Positions 7,259 to 17,143 of a stretch of 46,673 nucleotides of DNA are shown here, one piece after another (position 1 is the first letter of the stretch; each line of letters starts with the position of its first letter). Both the position numbers and the translations under genes were made by a program. Source of the DNA: GCA-2719315 sp964448645 (GTDB taxonomy: Bacteria > Bacteroidota > Bacteroidia > Flavobacteriales > Flavobacteriaceae). The stretch is taken from NCBI GenBank assembly GCA_964448645.1, contig CAYUZY010000001.1, positions 1 to 46,673 on the forward strand. Direction: 5' to 3'. The notes beneath the pieces are model-generated. The model was not told where the DNA came from and did not search any database. It saw nothing but the letters and a program-made list of their open reading frames with translations.

Positions 7259-9055
7259 ATGAAAAACATTCGTAATTTTTGCATAATAGCTCATATTGAT
7301 CATGGAAAAAGTACATTGGCTGATCGCCTTTTAGATATTACTGGTTCTATTTCTGAAAGAGAAAAAAAAGATCAATTATTGGATAATATGGATCTTGAAA
7401 GAGAAAGAGGAATCACAATAAAATCTCATGCTATTCAAATGAATTTTAACCATAATAATGAAGATTATATTCTAAACTTAATTGACACTCCAGGCCATGT
7501 TGATTTTTCATATGAAGTTTCAAGATCTATTGCTGCATGTGAAGGAGCTTTGTTAATTGTTGATGCTTCGCAAAGCATACAAGCGCAAACTATTTCCAAT
7601 TTATATTTAGCCCTTGAAAATGATTTAGAAATAATTCCTGTTTTAAATAAAGTAGACCTTCCTTCTGCAAATTTAGAAGAAGTTACAGACGACATTATAA
7701 ATTTATTAGGCTGTAAAAAAGAAGATATTATTAAAGCTTCTGCTAAAACCGGTGAAGGAGTAGAAAAAATTCTTAAAAATATTGTCAATAAAATTCCTTG
7801 CCCAAAAGGAAACGCTAATCTCCCTTTAGAAGCATTAATTTTTGATTCTGTCTACAATCCCTTTAGAGGAATAGAAACTTATTTTAGAATTATAAATGGC
7901 AAAATATCAAAAGGTCAAAAAATTAAATTTATGTCAACTAAAAAAGATTATTACGCTGATGAAATTGGAACTTTAATGTTAAATCAATTGCCAAAAAAAG
8001 AAATCTTTGCTGGAGATGTAGGTTATTTGATTACAGGTATAAAAGAGGCCAAAGAAGTTAAAGTGGGAGATACAATTACTGCCTCTGATAATCCAACTAA
8101 AAAAGCAATTGAAGGCTTTGAAGAAGTTAAGCCTATGGTTTTTGCTGGAATTTATCCTGTAGACACAGATGATTATGAAGAATTAAGAAATAGCATGGAA
8201 AAACTACAATTAAATGATGCTTCTTTAGTTTTTATTCCTGAAAGCTCCGCTGCATTGGGTTTTGGATTTAGGTGTGGTTTTCTTGGTATGCTTCATTTAG
8301 AAATTATTCAAGAAAGACTTGAAAGAGAATTTAATATGCCCGTAATAACTACTGTCCCGAATGTTTCTTATCAAGCTTTTACAAAAAAAAGGCCTTCGGT
8401 TTCAATTATAGTAAACAACCCTTCAGATCTTCCTGATCCTTCATCACTAGAAAAAGTTGAAGAACCTTATATAAAAGCAAGTATAATTACTAAATCTGAT
8501 TTTGTTGGAAATGTAATGACTCTTTGTATTGAAAAAAGAGGTCAAATAACAAACCAAACTTATATTACTACTGATAGAGTAGAACTTTCTTTTGATATGC
8601 CTTTAGCAGAAATTGTTTTTGATTTCTATGACAGGCTTAAAAGTGTTTCTAAAGGATATGCTTCCTTTGATTATAGCCCCATAGGATTTAAAAAATCTTC
8701 TTTAGTTAAATTAGATATCCTTTTAAACAGTAATCCTGTAGACGCACTATCTTCATTAATTCACTCTCAAAATTCATATACAATTGGAAAAAAAATGTGT
8801 GAAAAACTAAAAGAACTAATTCCTCGTCAACAATTTGATATTCCAATTCAAGCTGCAATTGGAGCCAAAATTATTTCACGTGAAACCGTAAAAGCTTTAA
8901 GAAAAGATGTTACAGCAAAATGTTATGGAGGAGATATTACTAGAAAAAGGAAACTTCTAGAAAAACAAAAAAAAGGAAAGAAAAAAATGAGACAAGTAGG
9001 AAATGTAGAAATTCCACAACAAGCTTTCATGGCGGTACTTAAACTTAATGAATAG
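7259..9055 (+). CDS. lepA: Elongation factor 4 (ribosomal back-translocase)
   Basis: LepA is a translational GTPase that binds the ribosome and helps initiation or back-translocation under stress. The 598-residue product has the G1 loop AHIDHGKST at 11-19, the G2 segment RERGIT, DTPGHVDF, and the G4 motif NKVD, followed by domains II and III and the LepA-specific C-terminal domain. The latter includes GFRCGFLGMLHLEI, FDYSPIGFKKSSLVKLDILLN in pieces, and the final GNVEIPQQAFMAVLK. Length is typical. The ATG is preceded by a good -7 box, giving a leader of about 14 nt. The secreted esterase gene starts on the very next base after the stop, so the two form an operon. Confidence 0.97.
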   Translation: MKNIRNFCIIAHIDHGKSTLADRLLDITGSISEREKKDQLLDNMDLERERGITIKSHAIQMNFNHNNEDYILNLIDTPGHVDFSYEVSRSIAACEGALLIVDASQSIQAQTISNLYLALENDLEIIPVLNKVDLPSANLEEVTDDIINLLGCKKEDIIKASAKTGEGVEKILKNIVNKIPCPKGNANLPLEALIFDSVYNPFRGIETYFRIINGKISKGQKIKFMSTKKDYYADEIGTLMLNQLPKKEIFAGDVGYLITGIKEAKEVKVGDTITASDNPTKKAIEGFEEVKPMVFAGIYPVDTDDYEELRNSMEKLQLNDASLVFIPESSAALGFGFRCGFLGMLHLEIIQERLEREFNMPVITTVPNVSYQAFTKKRPSVSIIVNNPSDLPDPSSLEKVEEPYIKASIITKSDFVGNVMTLCIEKRGQITNQTYITTDRVELSFDMPLAEIVFDFYDRLKSVSKGYASFDYSPIGFKKSSLVKLDILLNSNPVDALSSLIHSQNSYTIGKKMCEKLKELIPRQQFDIPIQAAIGAKIISRETVKALRKDVTAKCYGGDITRKRKLLEKQKKGKKKMRQVGNVEIPQQAFMAVLKLNE

Positions 9056-9835
9056 ATGAAAAAAAAATTTGCATTTTTTGTTTTATTCTCTTTTTCGTCT
9101 ACTTTGATTGGACAAGATTATCTTAAAAAATTATTTAAAAAAAATAATGATTCTATTCCTTACAGAATTTTACTTCCAAAAAACTTCAGCCCAAACAAAG
9201 AATATCCATTGTTAATATTTCTTCACGGTGCTGGAGAAAGAGGAAACGATAATGAAAATCAATTATATCATGGGAGTAATTTTTTTTTAAGCTATGACTT
9301 TAGAAATACTTTTCCTTCTATAATTGTTTTCCCTCAATGTCCAAAAAATTCTTATTGGGCTAAAATAAAAGGGATTCCCAACCCAAAATATCCAACCGAA
9401 AAAGAAAGTTTTTCAAATAGCTTGCCTAATAATCCTCAATTATTAATAGTTGAATCTTTAATTTCTAATCTTGAAAAAATATATAAAATTAATCCTAATA
9501 AACGTTACATAGCTGGTTTATCAATGGGCGGAATGGGGGTCTTTGAACTAATCGCAAGAAACCCTAATTACTTTGCAGCAGGAATAGCTATTTGTGGGGG
9601 AGCAAATCTTAAATGGGCAAAGTTTTTTAAAAACACACCTCTTTGGATTTTTCATGGAATGAAAGACAATGTAGTGCCGCCAGAATTATCTATAACAATG
9701 TTTGATGTTATAAAAGCTTATAATCCTAAATCTAAATTAACCCTTTATAAAAATGTTGGGCATAATAGTTGGGACCCTGCATTGAAAGAACCTGAAATAA
9801 TGAGCTGGTTATTTAACCATAAAAAGAAAAAATAA
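9056..9835 (+). CDS. Secreted alpha/beta-hydrolase (predicted peptidase/esterase, COG4099-like)
   Basis: The 259-residue protein begins with a signal peptide (KKKFAFFVLFSFSSTLIG, residues 2-19) and is expected in the periplasm or outside the cell. The alpha/beta-hydrolase fold is shown by FLHGAGERG (55-63, oxyanion region), the nucleophile elbow GLSMGGMG with S156, an acid at D204 in HGMKDNVVPP, and the catalytic H236 in NVGHNSW. Relatives are annotated as predicted peptidases or phospholipase/carboxylesterases; the substrate is not known. It starts directly after the lepA stop without any gap. It converges on the antiporter gene with about 12 bp between stop codons. Confidence 0.85.
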   Translation: MKKKFAFFVLFSFSSTLIGQDYLKKLFKKNNDSIPYRILLPKNFSPNKEYPLLIFLHGAGERGNDNENQLYHGSNFFLSYDFRNTFPSIIVFPQCPKNSYWAKIKGIPNPKYPTEKESFSNSLPNNPQLLIVESLISNLEKIYKINPNKRYIAGLSMGGMGVFELIARNPNYFAAGIAICGGANLKWAKFFKNTPLWIFHGMKDNVVPPELSITMFDVIKAYNPKSKLTLYKNVGHNSWDPALKEPEIMSWLFNHKKKK

Positions 9836-9847
9836 GCATCCCTTTCC

Positions 9848-11767
9848 TTATGATTCTAATTTAAACCTAACATTGTCAACGCTTTCCTTGGTTCCAACCA
9901 AAGTCACAATATCCCCTAATCTAAGTCTTGTGAATCCATGGGATATAAGAACTTGCCCTGCTCTCATAACTGATAAAACAATAACATCTGTAGGAAATCT
10001 CAAATCTCTTAATGTCATACCATGAATATCTCTATTTCTTATAACAACATCCACGGAATCTTGATTTTTATATAGTCCTAATAAAATAGATGTAGCATTC
10101 GGAGATCTAACAAAATGATCTAATAAATTTATCATTGCAAGTGATGGATCAATAATTCTCACTCCTAAATCAACTAATTTATCATAAATTTCTCTTTCTC
10201 CGTTATATCTAACTATAATATCTTTTGTCCCATATGAATCATATATTATTTTAGACACATCATAATTTTCTTTATCTGATAATAAACAAACAATCGCATC
10301 TGCTTTTTTAAGAGATAACTTCTCAAATGACTCTAAAGAAATATTTTTAATACTTGTAATTTCTAGATCGGAATTTTTTTCTTTATCTAAATCTGCTAAA
10401 GAAATAATTGTAGGAACCCATCCTCCTTTTTTTAAATTCATTGCAAGAGCAATTGATTGACTTTCTAAACCAAAAATCATAACATCCTTAATTCCATCAA
10501 ACTCTGGAGTTTTATGTTTTAAATGGCTTTCATTAGTAAAATTAATTGACCATTTAAACAAAGGGTCTCCAACTAATTGATTAATTACAATTATTCCTAT
10601 AATTATTGTTTGAAATTCTAAACCCCATATTGGAAATTCGGAAGCTATAATAGTTGTTAGCCCCAAAGCAACTCCTGCTTGAGAAACATATGGCATCCAA
10701 GAAATAAACAAATATGATTTGTTATCATTAGAGGCTAATACTCCAAATATTCCCCCTAGAAACATAGTGAAAATTCTTAACGAAAAAAGAGCAATAGCAA
10801 TCCAAAAAACTTGAATTAAAGTTTGAAAAGACAAAGAGGCTCCAATTAATGTAAAAAACACTATATAAATAGTTGGGCTAATAGTATGAAGAAGTTCAAT
10901 AAATTCAATTCTGTTTTTAGAATAGTTCGTTATATAAAAACTTCCAATTATACATATTAATAAAGGTTCTAATAAAATTTCATGAACAAAAAATTCTCCT
11001 GTTTTTTCTTTTACATAAAAAGAAAAAACATAGACTCCATAGCCTATAACAAGAATAAAAACACCTTTTAATAAATTAAAGGCTTCAATAGATAGAATTA
11101 AATTCAAAACTCTTCCTACTAATATCCCTAAAATAAATGAAAGGATTAATTCAGAAAAAAGAAATAGTAAAAAAATAATTCCAAATTCATCGCCATTTAG
11201 AACTGATTTAGAAACTGTAAAACAAACAGAAAATAAAATTATTACTAATACATCTTTTACTACAGTTACACCTATGGCTGTTTTCGTAAAAGGCCCATTA
11301 GCTCTTAGCTCATTTATTACCGCAATAATTGATGATGGAGATCTTGCAACAAAGATAACTCCAAATAAAATAGAAACTACAACTTTAGTGTTTTCATCTA
11401 AACCATTCATAAAAGGGATATTTGAAGCAAAAAAATAAATAACCCCTGCGCTTAATATTAGTGTAACAAAAAGCTGGCCAATAGTCATCCATTTTATACT
11501 TGAAATTCTACTTCTTAAATCTTTTATATATAATTCTGCTCCTGCTGAAAAAGCAATTATTGCCAAAGCAATGCTGTTAAGAAAATTTAGTTTTGGTAAT
11601 GTTTCAGATGGAATAAAATTTAAAAAAGATGAGCCTGCGATTATTCCTGTAACTATTAAACCTGTTACTAATGGGAATTTAATCTTTTGGAAAAATTTTG
11701 CTATTTGATTCCCCGCTATGGCAACCATTCCAAAACCAATTAAAAGAATCAAAAACTCTAAATACAT
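9848..11767 (-). CDS. CPA2-type cation:proton antiporter with TrkA-like regulatory domains
   Basis: The 639-residue inner-membrane protein has about 12-13 hydrophobic helices in the first 400 residues, matching the Na+/H+ exchanger fold of CPA2 proteins. IAFSAGAEL (about 72-80) and FVARSPSSIIAVINEL (about 140-155) lie in the transport core. From residue 428 a Rossmann-type TrkA-N (RCK) domain follows, and the last ~70 residues (VVIRNRDIHGMTLRDL to VGTKES) form a TrkA-C domain. The nucleotide loop reads FGLESQS instead of the usual GxGxxG, so NAD(H) binding may be lost. K+ or Na+ is the likely ion, unresolved. It is transcribed alone, diverging from the SMP-30 gene, with a one-mismatch -7 box upstream. 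Confidence 0.88.
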   Translation of the reverse strand: MYLEFLILLIGFGMVAIAGNQIAKFFQKIKFPLVTGLIVTGIIAGSSFLNFIPSETLPKLNFLNSIALAIIAFSAGAELYIKDLRSRISSIKWMTIGQLFVTLILSAGVIYFFASNIPFMNGLDENTKVVVSILFGVIFVARSPSSIIAVINELRANGPFTKTAIGVTVVKDVLVIILFSVCFTVSKSVLNGDEFGIIFLLFLFSELILSFILGILVGRVLNLILSIEAFNLLKGVFILVIGYGVYVFSFYVKEKTGEFFVHEILLEPLLICIIGSFYITNYSKNRIEFIELLHTISPTIYIVFFTLIGASLSFQTLIQVFWIAIALFSLRIFTMFLGGIFGVLASNDNKSYLFISWMPYVSQAGVALGLTTIIASEFPIWGLEFQTIIIGIIVINQLVGDPLFKWSINFTNESHLKHKTPEFDGIKDVMIFGLESQSIALAMNLKKGGWVPTIISLADLDKEKNSDLEITSIKNISLESFEKLSLKKADAIVCLLSDKENYDVSKIIYDSYGTKDIIVRYNGEREIYDKLVDLGVRIIDPSLAMINLLDHFVRSPNATSILLGLYKNQDSVDVVIRNRDIHGMTLRDLRFPTDVIVLSVMRAGQVLISHGFTRLRLGDIVTLVGTKESVDNVRFKLES

Positions 11768-11900
11768 AAAATTTTTTATTTTCTAAATATAAGCAAAGCT
11801 TAGATAAATTATTATAATAAAAAATTAAGAATTCATTTTATAATTGCTGTTATTAATTTGTTTAAATAGTTAATATTAAATTAGCAAAAAAAACGATCTT

Positions 11901-12893
11901 ATGATGTCAAATAAATCTTTATTAATTTTTCTTTCTTTTTTTATATTATCAAATTGTAATACCAATTCAACTAAGCATATAGGGTCAATTGAAGTTTTAG
12001 ATGATAACGCTTCTCATTTTATTTCTTCATCAAATAAAATTGAAGTTCTAGCGTCTGGGTTCAGTTGGTCTGAAGGTCCTGTTTGGTCCTCAAAACTAAA
12101 TGGAGTTATTTTTACTGATGTTCCTGAGAATAAAGCTTATTTATGGACAGAAAAAAATGGCTTAAATATATTTTTAGACCCTAGCGGAAAAACTGGTTAT
12201 CCAAAAAATTCTGCTAACGGTGGGGCTAATGGATTAATAATTAATTCTGCCGGGGATTTAATTATCTGTCAGCATGGAGATCGTAGAATAGCTAAATTAA
12301 AAGATTGGCCCTCTGATAATCCTGTATTTGAAACCATTGTTGACAACTACAAAGGTAATACTTTTAATAGCCCTAATGATCTTGCTATATCTAAAGACGG
12401 CTCTATTTATTTTACAGATCCTCCATATGGATTACCCAATCAAGACCTTGACAGTTTAAAAGAAATTAATTTTAATGGCGTTTATAAGTTCAAAGACAAT
12501 AAAATTAAATTATTAATTAATAATTTAACCCGGCCAAATGGCATCGCTCTTTCAAAAGACGAAAAGCTTCTTTATGTTGCAAATTCTGACAAAAATATTC
12601 CTATAATCAATGTTTATGAAATTTCTAATGACACTTTAGTTAATGAAAAGATATTTTTTGACGGATCGAAACTTGCTAAAACAAAAAAAGGATTATTTGA
12701 TGGTTTAAAAGTGCATTCCTCGGGAACAGTTTTTGCCACTGGCCCAGGAGGTGTTTTAATAATTGATTCTAATGGAAAACATCTTGGAACAATAAACCCA
12801 GGGAGTAGAGTTGCTAATTGCGCTTTTGATGAAAAAGAAGATTTTCTTTATATGACTTCTGATAATAATTTAACCCGAATTAAAATCAATTAA
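11901..12893 (+). CDS. SMP-30/gluconolactonase-like lipoprotein
   Basis: The 330-residue product has a lipoprotein signal peptide ending in a lipobox-like ILSNC, with C19 as the acylated residue, so it probably sits in the periplasm or on the outer membrane. The rest is a six-bladed beta-propeller of the SMP-30/gluconolactonase family. Metal-site residues are recognisable in SWSEGPVW (Glu), GGANGL (Asn), SPNDLA (Asn) and RPNGIALSKD (Asp). Such enzymes hydrolyse sugar lactones. It is the first gene of a tight plus-strand run; the TAA stop shares one base with the ATG of the next gene (TAATG), so translation is coupled. Two adjacent ATGs are possible starts. Confidence 0.87.
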   Translation: MMSNKSLLIFLSFFILSNCNTNSTKHIGSIEVLDDNASHFISSSNKIEVLASGFSWSEGPVWSSKLNGVIFTDVPENKAYLWTEKNGLNIFLDPSGKTGYPKNSANGGANGLIINSAGDLIICQHGDRRIAKLKDWPSDNPVFETIVDNYKGNTFNSPNDLAISKDGSIYFTDPPYGLPNQDLDSLKEINFNGVYKFKDNKIKLLINNLTRPNGIALSKDEKLLYVANSDKNIPIINVYEISNDTLVNEKIFFDGSKLAKTKKGLFDGLKVHSSGTVFATGPGGVLIIDSNGKHLGTINPGSRVANCAFDEKEDFLYMTSDNNLTRIKIN

Positions 12894-13744
12894 TGACACT
12901 TTATCCTATTGAAGCTGGAAATTTTAAATTGGACGGTGGGGCTATGTTTGGAGTAGTTCCCAAGTCTTTATGGGAAAAAACCAATCCTGCCGATAATAAC
13001 AATAAAATTGAGATGGCAACAAGATGTTTGTTGATCGAAGATGGAAAAAGCTTAATATTAGTGGATACTGGATTTGGAAATAAACAAAGTGAAAATTTTT
13101 TTAGTTACTATGATTTATGGGGAAACTACTCCATTGATAATTCATTAAAAAAATATGGGTTTAATAAAAATGACGTTACTGATGTTTTCTTTACTCATTT
13201 ACATTTTGATCATTGTGGAGGAGCTATTGAAAGAAAAAAAGACGGAACCCTTTCTCCTAAATTTAAAAATGCTGTTTTTTGGGTTCATGAAGATCATTGG
13301 AATTGGGCTAAAAATTCAAATGCAAGAGAAAAAGTGTCTTTTATTCCCGAAAACATTAATCCAATTAAAGACAGTGGTCAGCTAAAGTTTATTCAAGGTA
13401 AAGGTCCAATAATAAAAAATGAAAATTTTTCATTTGATATTCTTACTTTTGACGGGCATACTGAAAAACAAATGCTTCCATTATTAAACTATAAAAATAA
13501 AACTTTGGTTTTTGCTGGTGATCTAATTCCAACCGCTGGACATATTCCAGTCCCATACATAATGGGTTATGACACAAGGCCCTTGAAGACCCTTGAGGAA
13601 AAATCTCTTTTTCTTGAAAAAGCTTTAAAAAACGATTATCTTTTGTTTATGGAGCATGATGCAAACAATGAATTAATCTCTTTAAAAAAAACTGAAAAAG
13701 GAGTTCGTTTTAAAAAGAGTTTTAAATTTGATTCTTATTTCTAG
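12893..13744 (+). CDS. Metallo-beta-lactamase-fold hydrolase
   Basis: The 283-residue protein has the metal-binding motif THLHFDHCGG (H102, H104, D106, H107), followed later by FDGHTEKQMLP and FAGDLIP, the further His and Asp ligands of the metallo-beta-lactamase fold. There is no signal peptide, so it is cytoplasmic. The layout, with CLLIEDGKSLILVDTGFG near the N-terminus, resembles the N-acyl homoserine lactonase/AttM group, but members have varied substrates and activity cannot be assigned. It is coupled to the upstream lactonase-like gene through a one-base overlap, which might mean both act on related lactones or esters. Its end overlaps the longest frame of the next gene. Confidence 0.87.
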   Translation: MTLYPIEAGNFKLDGGAMFGVVPKSLWEKTNPADNNNKIEMATRCLLIEDGKSLILVDTGFGNKQSENFFSYYDLWGNYSIDNSLKKYGFNKNDVTDVFFTHLHFDHCGGAIERKKDGTLSPKFKNAVFWVHEDHWNWAKNSNAREKVSFIPENINPIKDSGQLKFIQGKGPIIKNENFSFDILTFDGHTEKQMLPLLNYKNKTLVFAGDLIPTAGHIPVPYIMGYDTRPLKTLEEKSLFLEKALKNDYLLFMEHDANNELISLKKTEKGVRFKKSFKFDSYF

Positions 13745-13757
13745 AAATATAATTGTT

Positions 13758-15317
13758 ATGTATAATAATCTGTACGCCCTTCTTTTTTTATTTTTATTTA
13801 TAAAATGTGGCACATTAAAGCTTTCCAACGAACCTTTAATAATAAATCCTCAAAATCCTGGCAAAGAACAAATAGATGAAAACCAAAAAAAGAATTGGTT
13901 TCTTTTAGATTTAAATAAAGATAGTATTCCAGGAATGAGTGTTAATAGAGCAAAGGAAGAGCTGTTAAAAGATAATAAAGGAGCTTCTGTTATAGTTGCT
14001 GTTATAGATTCAGGTGTTGATATAGAGCACCCTTTAATTTCTGGGTCTACATGGATAAATAAAAAAGAAATTCTTGAAAATAATATTGATGATGATAAAA
14101 ATGGATATATAGATGACATAAATGGATGGAATTTTTTAGGAAAATCTAATAAAGAGAACATGGAATATGTTAGGCTTATTAAAAACACTTCCAAAAATGA
14201 CTCTCTTTACAATATTTATTTAAATGAAATCGATGAAGTAAGGAATACTTCAAATCAAAGAATTGAAAGAAGTAAAGATCTTTTAAAAAAACACACTAAA
14301 TATGATAGCATAATCCGTTCCGCTTTAAATAAAAGTTCATATTCTATAAATGAAGCTGAAAAAATAAATTTTAAAACATTAGATGTTCTTGATGCAATTG
14401 ATTTTATGAAATTTTTTGAAAAAAACAGTTTGAGTATTGAAAGGTTAGAGGGTGCAATTAAATATTATAAAGACAGATTAAAATATCACATAAATTTAGA
14501 TTTCGAAGGCAGATCAATTGTAGGCGATGATCCAAATAATATTTATGATTCAAATTATGGAAACCAAAACGTTATTGGTCCAAATAAAGATTCTGCAGAT
14601 CATGGGACACATGTTAGCGGTATTATTGTATCTATTTATGATAACGTAAAAATTATGCCCTTAAGAGCGGTTCCTGATGGAGATGAATATGATAAGGATA
14701 TAGCTTTAGCAATAAGGTATGCTGTAAATAATGGTGCTAAAATTATAAATACAAGCTTTGGCAAATCATATTCCCCCCATTCTAATTGGGTATATGACGC
14801 TATTAAATATGCTTCAAAAAAAGATGTTTTAATTGTAAATGCCTCAGGAAATGATTCTGAAAATATAAACCCCGGGTTAAATAAAACCTTTCCTAATGAT
14901 GAAATTAATGGAAAAGAAATTTCAAACAATCTGATTAATGTTGGAGCTTCTACATATATGTATAATGAAAAGCTTCCTGCTTACTTTACTAATTTTGGGT
15001 CTATTAACGTAGACCTTTTTGCTCCTGGTTATCAAGTTTACTCTTCTGTTCCAAATAATAATTATAAATATAACAGTGGTACTTCTATGGCTGCACCAAG
15101 TGTTTCTGGCGTTGCAGCTATAATTAGATCTTTCTATCCTAATCTTAAAGCTTCAACAATTAAAAAAATTCTTCTTGAATCCGGAATACCTATGTACAGA
15201 TCTTTATATAGCCCGGAATCTCAAGAAATAGTTTCTCCAGAAGCTTTATCTAAATCAGGAAAAATTGTTAATTTGTATAATGCTTTATTGCTTGCTTCAA
15301 TAACAAAACAAAAATGA
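13758..15317 (+). CDS. Subtilisin-family (S8) serine protease, secreted
   Basis: The protein has 519 residues from the chosen start and a complete subtilase triad: D84 in VIDSGVDIEHP, H282 in DHGTHVSG and S443 in SGTSMAAPSVSG, with NASGND as the oxyanion region. A long insert of about 190 residues separates the Asp and His regions, as in several Bacteroidota subtilases. The N-terminus NNLYALLFLFLFIKCG is a signal peptide; the Cys could be lipidated, though Lys at -1 is a poor lipobox. ATG 13758 is chosen over ATG 13728 because the latter overlaps the previous gene and adds ten residues before the hydrophobic segment. The stop overlaps the next start (ATGA). Confidence 0.9.
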   Translation: MYNNLYALLFLFLFIKCGTLKLSNEPLIINPQNPGKEQIDENQKKNWFLLDLNKDSIPGMSVNRAKEELLKDNKGASVIVAVIDSGVDIEHPLISGSTWINKKEILENNIDDDKNGYIDDINGWNFLGKSNKENMEYVRLIKNTSKNDSLYNIYLNEIDEVRNTSNQRIERSKDLLKKHTKYDSIIRSALNKSSYSINEAEKINFKTLDVLDAIDFMKFFEKNSLSIERLEGAIKYYKDRLKYHINLDFEGRSIVGDDPNNIYDSNYGNQNVIGPNKDSADHGTHVSGIIVSIYDNVKIMPLRAVPDGDEYDKDIALAIRYAVNNGAKIINTSFGKSYSPHSNWVYDAIKYASKKDVLIVNASGNDSENINPGLNKTFPNDEINGKEISNNLINVGASTYMYNEKLPAYFTNFGSINVDLFAPGYQVYSSVPNNNYKYNSGTSMAAPSVSGVAAIIRSFYPNLKASTIKKILLESGIPMYRSLYSPESQEIVSPEALSKSGKIVNLYNALLLASITKQK

Positions 15318-17143
15318 AATATAATTTCTTTTTATTAATTCTTTTATTTTTTTCTCTTTTTACTTTATCAGGACAAACATACTGGCAACAAAAGGCTGAT
15401 TATAAAATGTCTGTAAAAATGGATGTTAAAACATTTCAATATAAAGGGAACCAAATAATTAATTACACAAATAATTCCCCCGACACATTAAATAAAGTTT
15501 TTTTTCATCTTTTTTTTAATGCTTTTCAGCCTGGGAGTGAAATGGCGGTTAGAATTAAGTCTGGGGCAGATGCTAACGCTCGTTTTAAAGTAGATATAGA
15601 CACTCTTAAACCAAAGGATTTTGGAAGATTATCCGTTTTAAACCTTAAACAAGACGGCGTTTTAATTGAGCCCGAATTATCTGGCACAATCCTTGAAGTC
15701 CCATTAAATAAGCCAATTAGCCCAAATCAATCAACCCTTTTCTCAATGGATTTTTCTGGACAAGTCCCTTTCATGGTTAGAAGAGCAGGAAAAAACTCAA
15801 AAGAAAATGTGGCGCTTTCAATGGCTCAATGGTTTCCTAAATTAGCTGAATATGATTATGATGGTTGGAATGCTGAACCATACTTGGGCAGAGAATTTCA
15901 CGGTGTTTGGGGAAACTATGATGTTGAACTTTTTATTGATAAAAAATACACTGTTGCGGCAAGCGGTATTCTTCAAAATCCTGAAGATGTTGGTCACGGA
16001 TATTCTAAAACTAAAAAAGGCAAATCTAAAAAAGGGTTATTAAGGTGGCATTTTATAGCAAATAATGTTCATGATTTTACTTGGGGGGCAGACCCCGATT
16101 ACATTCATGATATATATCCTGGGCCAAATAATGTTACCCTTCATTTTTTCTATAAAAATGACAAAGAAATTATTGAAAACTGGAAAAACCTTCAACCAAA
16201 AACTGCAGAGTTAATGAATTTTTTTAATAATACTATTGGGCCCTACCCTTACGATCAATATAGTGTTGTTCAGGGCGGAGATGGTGGTATGGAGTATGCT
16301 ATGTTAACTTTAATAACTGGAGGTAGCGATTTTGATGGCCTTTTAGGGGTTACCTCTCATGAACTTGCCCATTCTTGGTTTCAACATGTCCTCGCTACTA
16401 ACGAAATGAAACATGAGTGGATGGACGAAGGGTTTACATCATATATTGCTACAATTGCAAAAAATGTTGTAAATGAAGAGAGTAATTATTTTCCTCTAGA
16501 AAGGTATTATGTTGATTACATAGACCTTGCTTTATCTGGCAAAGAAGATCCTCAAATGACAAATGCTAACAGGTATAAATATAATATAGGTTACGAATAT
16601 AGTGCTTATAGAAAAGGTGCTGTTTTTCTTAGTCAGCTTGGTTATATAATTGGAGAAAAAAATTTAGCTAAAACCTTAAAAGAATATTATAAAGAATTTA
16701 AATTTAAACATCCTACTCCAAACGATTTTAGAAGAGTTGCCGAAAGAGTTTCTCAAATTCAACTTAAATGGTATTTAACTGACTGGACTCAAACAACAAA
16801 AACTATTGATTATAATATTAAGAGTGTCATTAATAAAGAAAACACCTCAAAAATTACTCTAGAAAGGATTGGTGAAATCCCAATGCCTTTAGATTTACTA
16901 ATAAATTTTGATGACGGCAGTCAAGAAATTTATTATATTCCTATTCCTTTAATGAGAGGAGAAAAAGAAAACCCATACTTAATTGAATGGTCTATATTAA
17001 AAGATTGGCCTTGGGCTTTTCCCGAATACAGTTTTGAAATTAATACCAAAGAAAGAAAAGTTTCTTCTATAATTATTGACCCCACAATGCTAATGGCTGA
17101 TATAAATAGAGAAAACAACCTTTACCTTTCAGAAAAACAATAA
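15314..17143 (+). CDS. M1-family zinc aminopeptidase, secreted
   Basis: The 609-residue metallopeptidase begins with a signal peptide (about residues 1-20, ending near LSGQ). The zinc site is HELAHSW (H349, E350, H353) with the third ligand E372 in WMDEGFTSY. The substrate-positioning motif is GGMEYAM at 324-330, a variant of the M1 GxMEN. M1 enzymes remove N-terminal amino acids from peptides; with the upstream subtilase this fits extracytoplasmic protein degradation for nutrition. It is coupled upstream by a four-base overlap and its TAA stop touches the probable ATT start of rnpA. No T9SS C-terminal signal is evident. Confidence 0.93.
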   Translation: MKYNFFLLILLFFSLFTLSGQTYWQQKADYKMSVKMDVKTFQYKGNQIINYTNNSPDTLNKVFFHLFFNAFQPGSEMAVRIKSGADANARFKVDIDTLKPKDFGRLSVLNLKQDGVLIEPELSGTILEVPLNKPISPNQSTLFSMDFSGQVPFMVRRAGKNSKENVALSMAQWFPKLAEYDYDGWNAEPYLGREFHGVWGNYDVELFIDKKYTVAASGILQNPEDVGHGYSKTKKGKSKKGLLRWHFIANNVHDFTWGADPDYIHDIYPGPNNVTLHFFYKNDKEIIENWKNLQPKTAELMNFFNNTIGPYPYDQYSVVQGGDGGMEYAMLTLITGGSDFDGLLGVTSHELAHSWFQHVLATNEMKHEWMDEGFTSYIATIAKNVVNEESNYFPLERYYVDYIDLALSGKEDPQMTNANRYKYNIGYEYSAYRKGAVFLSQLGYIIGEKNLAKTLKEYYKEFKFKHPTPNDFRRVAERVSQIQLKWYLTDWTQTTKTIDYNIKSVINKENTSKITLERIGEIPMPLDLLINFDDGSQEIYYIPIPLMRGEKENPYLIEWSILKDWPWAFPEYSFEINTKERKVSSIIIDPTMLMADINRENNLYLSEKQ

